A stretch of 64,000 nt of DNA from Paraescarpia echinospica (lineage: Eukaryota > Annelida > Polychaeta > Sabellida > Siboglinidae), in contig CM034534.1 of assembly GCA_020002185.1 (NCBI GenBank), forward strand, positions 29,978,888-30,042,887, read 5' to 3'. A model generated the notes under the pieces. It was not told where the DNA came from and searched no databases. It saw only the letters and a list, made by a program, of their open reading frames with translations. Below are positions 1-9,760 of this stretch, piece after piece (positions within the stretch are counted from its first letter, which is position 1; each line of letters opens with the position of its first letter). The position numbers and the translations under genes are program-made.

Positions 1-851
1 GGGATTAGTCTGCCAGACGGTTGTTGCCATACTTTGCTGGCAAATTAAAAAATAGCAAATCTTGTTAAAAAATGTGGATTTTTTACCAATAAATTGGCAT
101 TGTACCTATGATACATGCGTCTTGTTTAGTGTTTAGCTGAATGCTACTTTAAATTGTTGTCCGAGATGTCACTGCAGTGCGAAAAGATGTCGTATGATGT
201 CCCGTCAACTCATGTGGCATCCACGATGAACTTCTATCAAGCCTGTCTCTTTCCTTTACTCATTCCAGTCATTCTCAGCTGTTCCAACCTGTCATCTTCT
301 GTAGTCATAATGTGACGACATTACAACAGTTTCTGTTTCAAGATTTAGACCTGCCATAGTGTTTGTTGAAATGCATATTTTTGACTTCAAATTCTGTATA
401 GAACCTATAGTTTAATCCATAATATTATAACACTGCAATGGTCTGAACTGTACCAGTCTGATTTCAGTCAAGTGAGTGTTGCCATCTACCTTTCCACAAA
501 ATATAGCTATATCCACGTAGATTTACCAGGAATCTATCTAGAATTGGGTGTTAATGTAACAAATTCTTTTTTGGCTTTACTATACAGGGCATCAATCCAC
601 AAATACTAAAAATCTGTTTTGTGTGTGATAAACCCATATGACTTGACAGGTCTACCGATAGATAATGTGATATTATCTCCATTGTTGGAAATAATAATAT
701 AGCTTTATTAAAAAATGTCCATTTCCGATTTAACACAAATCGGTATTAAAACTAGATTTGGCGGTATTCCTCAACACATTTTTTAATCTGTATTGTGTAT
801 GATAAATCCATGTGGCAAGTCTAATGATAGATGATGTGATATCGTCTCCAG
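1..851. other. Mitofilin intron sequence; no earlier exon recognised
   Basis: AT-rich sequence with no open frame that resembles mitofilin. It contains a diverged direct duplication: 611-700 resembles 785-872, the latter spanning the acceptor of the first visible exon. Further 5' exons must be to the left. Confidence 0.5.
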
Positions 852-991
852 CGATGGAGATAATCCTAGTGAACATGACCGAGGATGCCAGTGCAGTTGT
901 GGAGCTCGCAATAAGTTCCATGGAGGATGCTGTCAAAGTGACAGCCAGACACACGCAGCAACTCAAGCAGGCCATGGATGAAGCAATAGAG
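852..991 (+). CDS. IMMT: Mitofilin exon a (5'-most visible)
   Basis: The open frame encodes MTEDASAVVELAISSMEDAV and then a Gln/Lys-rich helix ending in MDEAIE. The donor is GAG|gtgtgt at 992. Two acceptors fit the same phase: ctccag at 846-851 (exon from 852) and cctag at 865-869 (exon from 870). Both have weak pyrimidine tracts, so the start is uncertain. It joins in phase 0 to the exon at 2952. The fit as mitofilin coiled coil rests on position and composition rather than on a diagnostic motif. Confidence 0.7.
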
Positions 992-3429
992 GTGTGTACG
1001 CTCAAGTTGCATTTATAGCTTTCTACCATCTATTTAATACCACCTTTGTGGATCACAGTTGCACAGTGGATAGAACATCACAACCTTGGGCAAGTTTATT
1101 CACTTCACGTTGCTCCAGTTCACTCAGAGGTATGAATGAAGTACCTGGCTGTAGACAGTGGTGATATTTGTGTATGAATAGTCTTTGTAGATTAATTGCA
1201 GCGTGGCTGGACGCTTCCCACAGAAGTTGAGATGGTGTGGAGCAAAGTGTAAAGTTGAGATGGTGTGGAGTAAAGTGTAAAGTTGAGATGGTGTGGAGTA
1301 AAGTGTAAAGTTGAGATGGTGTGGAGTAAAGTGTAAAGTTGAGATGGTGTGGAGTAAAGTGTAAAGTTGAGATGGTGTGGAGTAAAGTTGAGATGGTGTG
1401 GAGTAAAGTGTAAAGTTGAGATGGTGTGGAGTAAAGTGTAAAGTTGAGATGGTGTGGAGTAAAGTGTAAAGTTGAGATGGTATGGAGTAAAGTGTAAAGT
1501 TGAGATGGTGTGGAGTAAAGTGTAAAGTTGAGATGGTGTGGAGTAAAGTGTAAAGTTGAGATGGTGTGGAGTAAAGTGTAAAGTTGAGATGGTGTGGAGT
1601 AAAGTGTAAAGTTGAGATGGTGTGGAGTAAAGTGTAAAGCATTTTGAGCAGTCCTGAGGATCAGGTACTGCTTATATAAGAAGTTACTGTTACCTTTACT
1701 ATCCAATTCTAAACAGTCACCATTTATATATCCCACATTCGGTAGATTTCCTTGTCATACCTTAGGATACCTTACCTTAGGATGACTTTGATTGCAGGAT
1801 CCACTCGGTCCCTCAGTGATCAGATCTTCAGAATCTCATGTTAAAAAAAATATTATTATTGCGTGTCTTCCTTTAGTCTGACAATACTCATATCATTTCA
1901 TGATTTAATCGGTATGGATTTGTTTGACAAACCAATTGATGAACAGACAAGAGCCCAAAATTGCATGTATGCCAAACCAGAAACTGCACTTGTTCGTACG
2001 AATGAATATCATTGTTCAAAACAATTTAAAATACTTTAGAATATAAACTTTACAATGAACCCAACAAATAAATTGTAGTAATGAAAATAGAAAACATTAA
2101 TCATCTATATATTAATACAGTAACTTTAGGGCAGGGCAGGTGCATCTCCTCCAAAGCGCCAAGATCCACTGCCTCTTTTTTCATTCACTTCCTTGGGCCA
2201 TTGGCGGTCTCTGGTCTACTGGCAGTGCATTCCATTCCGTTGCTTTTTTGGAGGGCTTTTCTCATACAATTGAGTGGTGATCAAATCACCAGATGGTGCC
2301 ACCATACACAACAATTGTTTATTAAATAAATTCTAGAGTTGTTTACGTACACGTTTCTGATATATGGTGCTTTTCTAGAGTGCTTTTCTCCTTCGAGAGA
2401 AAATCTAGTGGCGATCAATTCACCAGATGGTGCCACTATAAACAAGTGATTTGTTACTCAATTGACCTCTTCAGAGATCGCCAGTTTTCGTGACTACGCA
2501 TGTGCGGACATGGAATAGTGTAGGAAATTCCATTCAAAATGTAAAAAGAAGAATGTATAGCAAAAATAGTTTATTTGCATCGTGATTGGACTTTTGATTT
2601 ATTAAAAATATTTGTGTGTTTCCAGTGTTAAATCAAACTCACTTTGACCACAGGCATCACAGTTGTTCATGTCATAGTTTACTTAATTTGAATTTCGCAC
2701 CAAGCAGATGAACGAATTTTACCCAGGGTACTTTACATATAGCTTAAATGAACCGATCTCTGAACAAGTAGGTGGATGTAAGCTAATGATGATGTCATTT
2801 ATTGTCACATATTGTAGGCGGGGGCACAGAAGAAAAGGAACGATTGAAAGTTAAAATTTTAATTTCTATGTATCTATCAAATTTTTATGTTAGTTTTATT
2901 TGAGTGTAACAACTAACAATATAAATATTTGATGTGATTGCCGTGCTGTAGACGGGGGCTGAGGAGAAGGAGTGGGAGGCTTTGACCAATGCCCACCAGG
3001 CGAAGACCAAGACTCTGCAGGCTGTTGAGAACACCAACCAAAAGGCCAGGTAAGTCAACCATGTCCCCAAAACTACGGTTGTTCTGATCAATTGATTCTG
3101 TTGATAATTAGTTGGTTCATACTTCTGATCATTTAATTGGTCATGAACTTGTCTGACCGATGATTATTTTGATTATATAAAATTAGTTGTGAGTGAAATA
3201 TGTATGATTACTGAATGTCCAGATGATGTTGTGAAAAAGATGCCATTGTTTAAAACTGATTCACTTACGTCATGTTTGGAAACTTGATGTAACAGGAAGA
3301 AAAACCACGTTTTGGGGATGTTAAATGATTTTTTTTTAAGGTTATGAATAGGTGCATATATTTTCATCTGATCAAATGAAATGTGTTGTGTTATATGTTG
3401 ACGTCAATTGTCAGCGCTGTGTTGCATAC

Positions 3430-3469
<40 letters not shown>

Positions 3470-3473
3470 ACAC

Positions 3474-3504
<31 letters not shown>

Positions 3505-6500
3505 CAGCACGCACACACACACACACACAGACACAGACACAGCACGCACACACACACACACACGCACACACACACAGTTATTACAATGATGTCTTCATGA
3601 GTGTTTGCTGTGCAGACAACAGCTGGAGAAGTTGAAGATGACAATTGAAGATGGAAAGAAGGACGCAGTGACACAGAAGAACAAAGTGATTGTGGAGACA
3701 GAGAAGCAACTGTCGAGACTCAACTACAGCCTGAGCTCCTCCGAGGGAGAGGTGAGATGAGACCACGACTCAGACTTACTCGCATCACTGGCAATTAACT
3801 TTTTCTCACAATATGTGGAGATGGCCAAACCCACCCCTACTACATAATGTGTATCAGTTTTGGGGATTTTGTAACAATCCCTTAGTAGTCTAGTTACCTT
3901 AGTCTAGTAATGCGGTTACTTGGGTTTCACGTGTTTCTGTAATGCTGCATTCACATCTTAGATAAAGAAGGTAAATATTATTTATGTATCCAGATCACAC
4001 AACCAAGTTTCCTGAGAGGTAGATATGTCTAATAAAATATTTATGTACACTATGTGACTAGTCCCCCCCCTCTTGATTGGCCACCCTTTTTGCTGTTGTC
4101 TTTTTCATTTTATATAGAATTTAACATGGAAAAGTGTTGGTCATAAAAATTACTTCAAGTAGTTTAGCTTAGTCCTAGCACGAATTTAAACAAAATTCAT
4201 GCTGACTAAAATCCAACTTGAAATCTTGGCAAAGTTACACTCGACACGATCTAAGAGAATTTTTTTTAATTATTACTAATGTTTCTATTGCATCGTATAT
4301 CCGGGACCGGCCCGTTCATAGGTACGTGCACATATTATAATACTACAACCACTACTACACGTGTGCACATACACGCATTATAAAATGTACATGGAATCGT
4401 AAGAAATGTTTAAGAAAAAATATATACATTGTGGTAAATATAATACTAGATAAAGATTTTAAAGGACAGTATATATTAAGTAACTAAAATACATGACATA
4501 TTTTCTCAAATATTAAGATATTTATTTTAAAAAAAAAATAATTACAGTAGTAAAATTAATTAAAATATATAATAAATAAATAGATAAATTAATAAAATAC
4601 ATGTCTGTCGTTCCCTCCCAGTTGAACAAGGCGCTATCGGATGGTCGCATCGTCACTGAATTCCGCGACCTGGTCAAGAAAGGTCAGCAGCAGTTCAAGC
4701 AGGAGTTGGAGAGTATTCGCCCCGATGTTCAGATTGGTGGTCGCTCAGGTAAAGGCCTGGTTACATGAGCAATTTGTATCTGATTTTGAGGGTGTAACAA
4801 TACGTGAACTATCGATGCGTCGCAATAGTTGATGTGATGAATGTGAACTATTGATAGTAAATTTCACTATTCATAGTTGTCGCCGATAGTACGTTGAACT
4901 ATCGATAGTAATGATAATTGAGATGCAGATTGCCACACAAAGACAACGTTCGTAAACATAGTAGTCCAAGAACCAGTGGTCATTTATTTGCTTGAAATGA
5001 CCAGGTATCTGGCGGGTATTTCTGAATAGCCCTACATCTGCACTGTTCAAAACACTGCGTCTTAAGGTTCCCGAGCAGTGGACTGGCATACTAGGGGATG
5101 ATGAATGCCCTTAGGTGTGAATAATAAAAGATGGGGGTAGGGGTAAATAGTACCCCATTTGATCCACACAAATCTTCCAAACTATAGCAAATGTGGTATC
5201 AATGGAAAGGTATTTGAAATCTATTTCCAATGATGTCATAATTAATATGTAATTATGGGATAATGACGTCAATATGACGTCATGTGTATAGTGTGATATA
5301 AATTACTCTACATTTTACTCCGTAGTTCACGTAGGTGAACCTGTCTAACCTAGGGAATTTCCACAGCAATGTTTTTCAAGACGGTCACAACGTACAAAAA
5401 TGTGAAATCCAGTCGTTTTCCATCTAGGAGTGGCAGCTATCTAGTTTTTACCAATTTATTACAAGCATGATTAGTGAAATAAGGGGTGGGGTAGATATTA
5501 GTGAAATAAGGGGGTGGGGGTAGATATTAGTTCACTTCATCAATACATAATAGTCAAACTATGCATATAAGGTATCTTTGGAAAGATAATTGAATTATCA
5601 TTCCAAATATGTCGTAATTATTAGGTAATGGTGATGTAATGATGTCATAATGACATCATATCTGAACTATTATATTTAAATCAGTTCACATTTTACTCCG
5701 TAGTTCAGATATATGAAATCCTACAACCTAGGAAATTTACGCAACTATGTTTTTGAAGACGTTCGCAACATGGAAATGTGAAATCCAGTTATTTTCCACC
5801 TGGGAGTGAAAGCAATTGTGTGGTTTTACTGATTTATGATTAGTGAAATAAGGGGGTGGGGTAAATATCAGTCCACTTCATCAATACAGATCAGCCGAAC
5901 TATAGTATATGAGGTATTGTTGGAAAGATATTTGAAGATTCTTTCAATCAATGTCATAATTGATCAGTAATTATGAGGTAGTAACATCATATTGACATCA
6001 TACCTAAAATATTCTATGTAAATCATTCCACATTTTAGTCAATAGCTCATATATGGGTAACCCTTCCACTTAAGTTGATCACGAAAAACAATGAATACCG
6101 GTACACCTTGTATGCTAATGACTGTAAACAAGTTAAAGAATATAGTCATTATACATTATTTATTGATGACTGGTTAAAACACAAAGTTGAAAATAGTATA
6201 TGACACCTATGTGAACTACGGACTAAAATGTAGAGTAATAATACACATAGTGACGTCATTACCCCATAATTACATATTAATTATGTTATCGTTGGAAAGA
6301 GTATTCACATATGTTTCCAATGATACCACATTTGTTATAATGTGGAAAATTTATGTTGATGAAATGGACTACTATTTACCCCTACCCCCATCGTTTATTA
6401 CTCACACTTAAGGGCATTCATCATCCCCTAGCACGTCAGTCCACCGCTCGGGAAACTTAAGACGCTGTGTTTTGAACAGCCAAAGTGTAGGGCTAGAGAT

Positions 6501-9500
6501 ATTCAGAAATGCCTACCAGACACCTGGTTATTTAAAGCAAATAATTGACCACTGGCTCTTGAACTGTATTGTTTTCAATTTAATTTTTAATCAACTGTAA
6601 ATACTCCTGAACAGAGTTAATTCTTGATAATTGTTTATAAATAACTAGCCGAGTTACCTGGCATTGCCCAGGGGAAAAAGGCAGTCGTCTGCACTAAAAC
6701 TGTTTTGAAACTGACACACCAGATTGCACACAAAATTTCTGCCCCGTACATGCAAAACTTGTAATTGTGACCCAAAGACCCCCACCCCCGGATGAATTTA
6801 GAAAAAATCTAAATCTACGAATCACCCCAATGAGCATGTTAAATCACATACAACATTTCAGCCCATATATGCAAAACTAATGGAAATGTGGGTTCACAGA
6901 CATACAAACAAACAGACAGAACCTACTGTTTTATAATATAAAAAATATACTTGTATGTATTGCAGGAGACAAGATGACAGAGGATGAGTTGAATTCCCTG
7001 ATAGCCCATGCCCACCGCCGCATCACACAGCTGCAGCGACAACTCGCCTCCCAACAGGCCCGCTACCAACATGACCTTGAACTTGCTCTCGCCAAACAGT
7101 ACGAGGAGGATGCACAACTCGCTGACCAGAAGGTGGCGCTGGAGCAGCGACGACTTCGGGAGGAGTGTCAGATGGAGAAGGCGAAATGGGTCAGTGTTTG
7201 AATTGGGTCTTTGTTTTAATTAGGAATTATTCTAGGGCGATTCTGTGTGCTTGTATAGTGGTGTAAAGATAGGGTAAAGATACTTATTTTATAGTTTTAA
7301 TGTTTTTTACTTTATATTTTATGCGGTTTTTAAACTGACATTTTATTAATTTGAACCAGTATTCCGGAGTATGACATGTTACATCTTCAATTAACAATAG
7401 TTGAAACTTCCAAACAGTCAAAAAAGACAACACATTTGACTCTAGCACAGTTAAAGCACACTACTTTACTTCCATGCAAGGTGTGTCTGTCTGGAAAGGC
7501 AAATTGTACACAAGATGGCCTCTTGCCTGGTGCCTAGTGTGTACCATGTACTGTACAGATCCATGCAATGCACAGCAAGCACTAATTCCCAGACTCAGCT
7601 AATGGTCCCACAAAATTTCTACTTTCTTGCTGAAGCCCCCAATCAACCGTATTGTAATATGTAATATGCTAATCCAAAATATATTTGCAAGTTTGCCGAG
7701 TTCCCCTGGAACTATGTCGCTACCCGGGGGTCCACTGGAGTGTGATCATTGTGTGATGTATTAACAGGACTATGATCTTCGTGTGACATGTTGACACTAC
7801 TATGATCATCCGGTAACATGTTGACAGGACACAACTATGATCAACGAGTGTTGACACAACTGTGGTCTTTGTTTGATAAGTTCATACAACTATGCTCATC
7901 AAGAAATATATTGACAGGACTATGTAATATGTTGACACAGCTATGATCATCGAGTAATATGTTGACTTGACTATGTAATATGTTGACACAACTATGATCA
8001 TTGAGTGTTGTGTTGACAAGACAATGTAATGTTGACGTGACTATGATGATCGAGTGATTTGTTGACAGGACTGTAATTTTTGACACAACTATGATCATTG
8101 GGCGCTATGTTGACAGGACTTCGAGGCGAATGAGGTGATGGAGCGAGAGATGCGGAGACAACTAACACGCCAAGCGGCCGCCCACAGTGACCACATCGCA
8201 GGCGTACTCAAGGTGCAGGAGGGGGAACTACGTAAGACCTTCGTGATGGAGTGCGAAGGCCGTGTCATGGATGAACGCGAACGCATGCGCACTGAGATCG
8301 TCCTGTGGATCTCACGAATGGAAGGAATCGAACACGCCCTTGAGAGTGAGTGCCATGGTTTCGGCTATGAAAAAGTCACAGGAAATAACATCACAACACA
8401 GTTTTACTCAGACTATTAAATACAAAGCCTAGCACATTTTCAACGATAATTAAACACAGTGAAGTATAACGTCATCATCTAGGTGTTTACTGACCTTCTC
8501 ATTAAAGGGTGTTTTTCATTCATTTCTATTGTAAAATGATACGGTATAAACTATAGATACATGTATTCTAACTGACTGACTGCCCATTTATGTTTTAATG
8601 AAGTAGAAACAACTTTTTAATTCAACACTTCAATGCTTAATAAAATTCCTGCGCTAATACCAGAATAGCGAACTTGGATAATCATAAGGAAGGGTGGAGC
8701 TTCGGGGATTTGAATGACAGCTTGGAGATTTTTGTAAACATTGAACTGTTGAATTCAAAAGTTGGTTTTATTTCGTTAAAACACATTTGAGTGGTATATT
8801 CAGTAAAAAAAATAAAAACGAATGTTCAAACTCCGTTTTCACAGGTGTTTGCGGGTTGAGCTGTACAATGTACACCAACAGTCGTTGCAACTCTTGCGGG
8901 TGCACCTCCGCTAAATAAAGTACATTTTCCATCCGTCCATGTATAATGTGATGTGCCGTGTGTGTCTGTAGGTCGTTCTGACCTGGAGAAGCAAGCACGC
9001 AAGGCCCAGGAGCTGTGGCTGTCGTGCCAGGCCCTCATGACGAGTCTAGTAGAGGGCCAGCCTGGCTCCACAAACGAAGAGAAACTGAAACCACTGCACA
9101 ACGAGGTGACGGCGGTCGCATGGGCGGGCAACAACCATCCCTTCGTCAACACCATCACTGACACACTCCCCGAGTCGTCGCTAGAACGTGGAGTCTGGAC
9201 CGAGGAGTCACTAGTGATGCGCTTCGAGAAGGTGCGTCAGATCTGTCGACGCGTTGCTTTGATCGACGAACGAGGCGGTTCTCTCTTCAAGTACTTCCTG
9301 TCGTACGCCCAGTCACTGTTCGTGTTCACAATGGCGAAGGCGCTCACTGATAATGATAAGATCAACCCGGACGACCTGAACACGTTCCGAATTGTCGATA
9401 ACGCGCAATATTGTCTTGCGCGCGGAGATCTAGAACAGGCGTTGAGATACATGAATCAGCTGCGGGGAATGCCGCGAGCCGTTGCGTCTGATTGGATCAC

Positions 9501-9588
9501 CGAAATGAGGCTGTATCTGGAAGCGAAGCAGGCAACCAACGCACTATTGGCACACGCATCGGCGTCTGGATTGGGATCGCTTTTTTGA
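852..9588 (+). CDS. IMMT: Mitofilin / MICOS subunit MIC60, 3' part of gene (7 exons)
   Basis: This is the gene for the inner-membrane organiser mitofilin, core of the MICOS complex at crista junctions. Seven exons, 852-991, 2952-3049, 3616-3751, 4622-4748, 6966-7189, 8117-8345 and 8972-9588, join in one frame (phases 0,2,0,1,0,1) into about 522 residues ending at TGA 9586-9588. The first four exons encode a charged, glutamine- and lysine-rich coiled-coil stretch. The fourth carries FKQELESIRPDV, the fifth LNSLIAHAHRRI, the sixth EMRRQLTRQAAAHSDHI and the last the mitofilin signature region (LERGVWTEESL, RVALIDERGGSLFKYFLSYAQSL, split here by commas of my own reading, then DLEQALRYMNQLRG). Order and sequence follow vertebrate mitofilin, which is about 750 residues. 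The mitochondrial presequence, membrane segment and first third of the protein must therefore lie left of the window. The gene is intact where visible. Family assignment is firm; the boundary of the first visible exon is not. Confidence 0.95.
1060..1670 (-). repeat. Dispersed repeat, family 1, copy with internal minisatellite
   Basis: On the minus strand this reads as the same element as 31391-31583 and 49879-50100. It starts with ATCCTCAGGACTGCTCAAA, then has the ACACCATCTC block, GGAAGCGTCCAGCCACGCTG, the CTATTCATACACAAAT block and CTGAGTGAACTGGAGCAACG. Between the first and second blocks it carries a 28-bp array. The family looks like a SINE or other short interspersed element; no coding capacity is seen. 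Confidence 0.75.
1222..1642. repeat. 28-bp minisatellite, about 15 units
   Basis: The unit on the plus strand is AGTTGAGATGGTGTGGAGTA plus AAGTGTAA. Units are almost identical, with one lacking the last 7 bases near 1390 and one G-to-A change near 1480. The array reads open on the minus strand only because 28 bp units happen to lack stops; it is not a gene. Confidence 0.95.
1671..2951. other. Intron remainder with two related palindromic units
   Basis: Mostly plain AT-rich intron. At 2249-2320 and 2377-2450 two related stretches share 'gcttttctc', 'agtgg-gatcaa-tcaccagatggtgcca' (gapped) and an ending CAAnnnnTT. The first contains the perfect palindrome TGGTGATCAAATCACCA. At 2814-2845 a sequence resembles the start of exon b. 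Confidence 0.5.
2952..3049 (+). CDS. IMMT: Mitofilin exon b
   Basis: The acceptor is tgctgtag and the donor CCAG|gtaagt, a consensus site. It encodes TGAEEKEWEALTNAHQAKTK and then TLQAVENTNQKAR, coiled-coil sequence. It ends in phase 2, and the AG is completed by A from the next exon to give Arg. A shorter lookalike of its first 23 bases sits 130 bp upstream (see findings). Confidence 0.88.
3426..3578. repeat. CA microsatellite, interrupted
   Basis: (CA)n with GACA and GCACG interruptions in the intron before exon c. It gives spurious open frames on both strands. Confidence 0.97.
3616..3751 (+). CDS. IMMT: Mitofilin exon c
   Basis: The acceptor is ctgtgcag and the donor GAGAG|gtgaga. It encodes QQLEKLKMTIEDGKKDAVTQ followed by KNKVIVETEKQLSRLNYSLSS, a continuation of the coiled coil. 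It closes in phase 0. Its acceptor lies about 40 bp after the end of a CA microsatellite, so the intron's branch and pyrimidine region is unusually short and G-rich. Confidence 0.92.
3752..4621. other. Mitofilin intron, AT-rich, nothing specific
   Basis: AT-rich sequence with runs of A and ATAA near its 3' end and a short C run near 4060. I see no repeat family or coding sequence. Confidence 0.5.
4622..4748 (+). CDS. IMMT: Mitofilin exon d
   Basis: There is a strong acceptor (gttccctcccag) and a donor CTCAG|gtaaag. It encodes LNKALSDGRIVTEFRDLVKK followed by GQQQFKQELESIRPDVQIGG. The block FKQELESIRPDV matches the conserved 'FKRELDSI-P-V' segment just before the conserved helical core of animal mitofilins. 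It ends in phase 1. Confidence 0.94.
4964..6567. mobile_element. Long-terminal-inverted-repeat (foldback-like) element, ~1.6 kb
   Basis: The left arm, about 4964-5300, is the reverse complement of about 6215-6567. Matching blocks include CAGTGGTCATTTATTTGCTT against its inverse, GGGGATGATGAATGCCCTTA, GGGGGTAGGGGTAAATAGTA and ATTAATATGTAATTATGGG. Between the arms lie further tandem copies of a 340-370 bp unit beginning GGGGTGGGGTAGATA (starts near 5137, 5508 and 5851). No transposase frame is present. It is a non-autonomous DNA element; the superfamily is unknown. A TA duplication at the ends is possible but not clear. Confidence 0.85.
6643..6950 (+). repeat. Dispersed repeat of the 'CCGAGTTACC-GGC-TTGCCC' type
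   Basis: It starts ACTAGCCGAGTTACCTGGCA, then TTGCCCAGGGG, and ends in ACAAACAGACAGA followed by TTTTATAATATA. This start and end are typical of a short repeat seen widely in invertebrate genomes. Two internal blocks (6722-6780 and 6842-6900, each with 'TGCAAAACT') are related to each other. No coding capacity. The class (SINE or MITE) is not decided by sequence alone. Confidence 0.55.
6966..7189 (+). CDS. IMMT: Mitofilin exon e
   Basis: The acceptor is gtattgcag and the donor AAATGG|gtcagt. It encodes MTEDELNSLIAHAHRRITQL and then a long amphipathic helix rich in Gln, Glu and Arg. The LNSLIAHAHRRI block is nearly invariant in mitofilins. The upstream intron is 2.2 kb and filled with mobile-element sequence. 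It ends in phase 0. Confidence 0.96.
7190..7740. other. Mitofilin intron e-f, first part
   Basis: AT-rich intron sequence without recognisable elements. Confidence 0.4.
7741..8116. repeat. Degenerate ~30-bp minisatellite abutting exon f
   Basis: Repeated variants of ACTATGATCATCGAGTAATA followed by TGTTGACA(CA or GG). At least ten units are visible with indels. The last unit supplies the splice acceptor of exon f (TGTTGACAG|GACT). Units ending CAGGAC, near 7766, 7820, 7910 and 8064, copy this acceptor sequence. Confidence 0.8.
8117..8345 (+). CDS. IMMT: Mitofilin exon f
   Basis: It encodes DFEANEVMEREMRRQLTRQA and on through SDHIAGVLKVQEGELRKTF to GIEHALES, all typical of mitofilin. The donor is GAGA|gtgagt at 8346. 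The acceptor tgttgacag at 8108-8116 has no pyrimidine tract and is part of the last unit of an intronic minisatellite. Similar acceptor-like AG sites recur through the preceding 350 bp, so the start is chosen by frame and homology. It ends in phase 1. Confidence 0.92.
8346..8971. other. Mitofilin intron f-g
   Basis: AT-rich intron without a recognised repeat or coding element. Confidence 0.5.
8972..9588 (+). CDS. IMMT: Mitofilin terminal exon (signature domain)
   Basis: The acceptor is gtgtctgtag. The exon runs uninterrupted for 205 codons to TGA at 9586. It carries the C-terminal mitofilin domain, the part that in other animals contacts the outer membrane and other MICOS partners: an ARKAQELWLSCQAL helix, LERGVWTEESLVMRFEKVRQ, the ALIDERGGSLFKYFLSYAQS block, and DLEQALRYMNQLRGMPRAVA near the end. 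The protein stops at SGLGSLF, about as far past the last helix as in vertebrates. CpG-rich codons here contrast with the AT-rich introns. Confidence 0.97.
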
Positions 9589-9760
9589 GTGTCGACAATG
9601 AACATTGGTTCATGGACGATGAACAGCAGTGAAGTGGATATATTGTGAGAACTTGAGAGAACTGAGACATTAGCGTCAATGGTGATGTAATAACCTCTAC
9701 TGTACTGAAACAGTGGTGTTCTTTTTCAGTCGGATAATTAAAACTCTATCCATAACTTCT
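9589..9760 (+). terminator. Probable mitofilin 3' UTR with ATTAAA signal
   Basis: No coding potential follows the TGA. An ATTAAA variant poly(A) signal at 9737-9742 lies about 150 bp after the stop. It is the first plausible signal, but such hexamers are common in AT-rich DNA. RNA reads would settle it. Confidence 0.35.

Noticed and set aside
1053..1736. 227-codon minus-strand open frame rich in TLHFTPHHLNF repeats
   Set aside because: It is the 28-bp minisatellite and surrounding dispersed repeat read in an open phase, inside a mitofilin intron.
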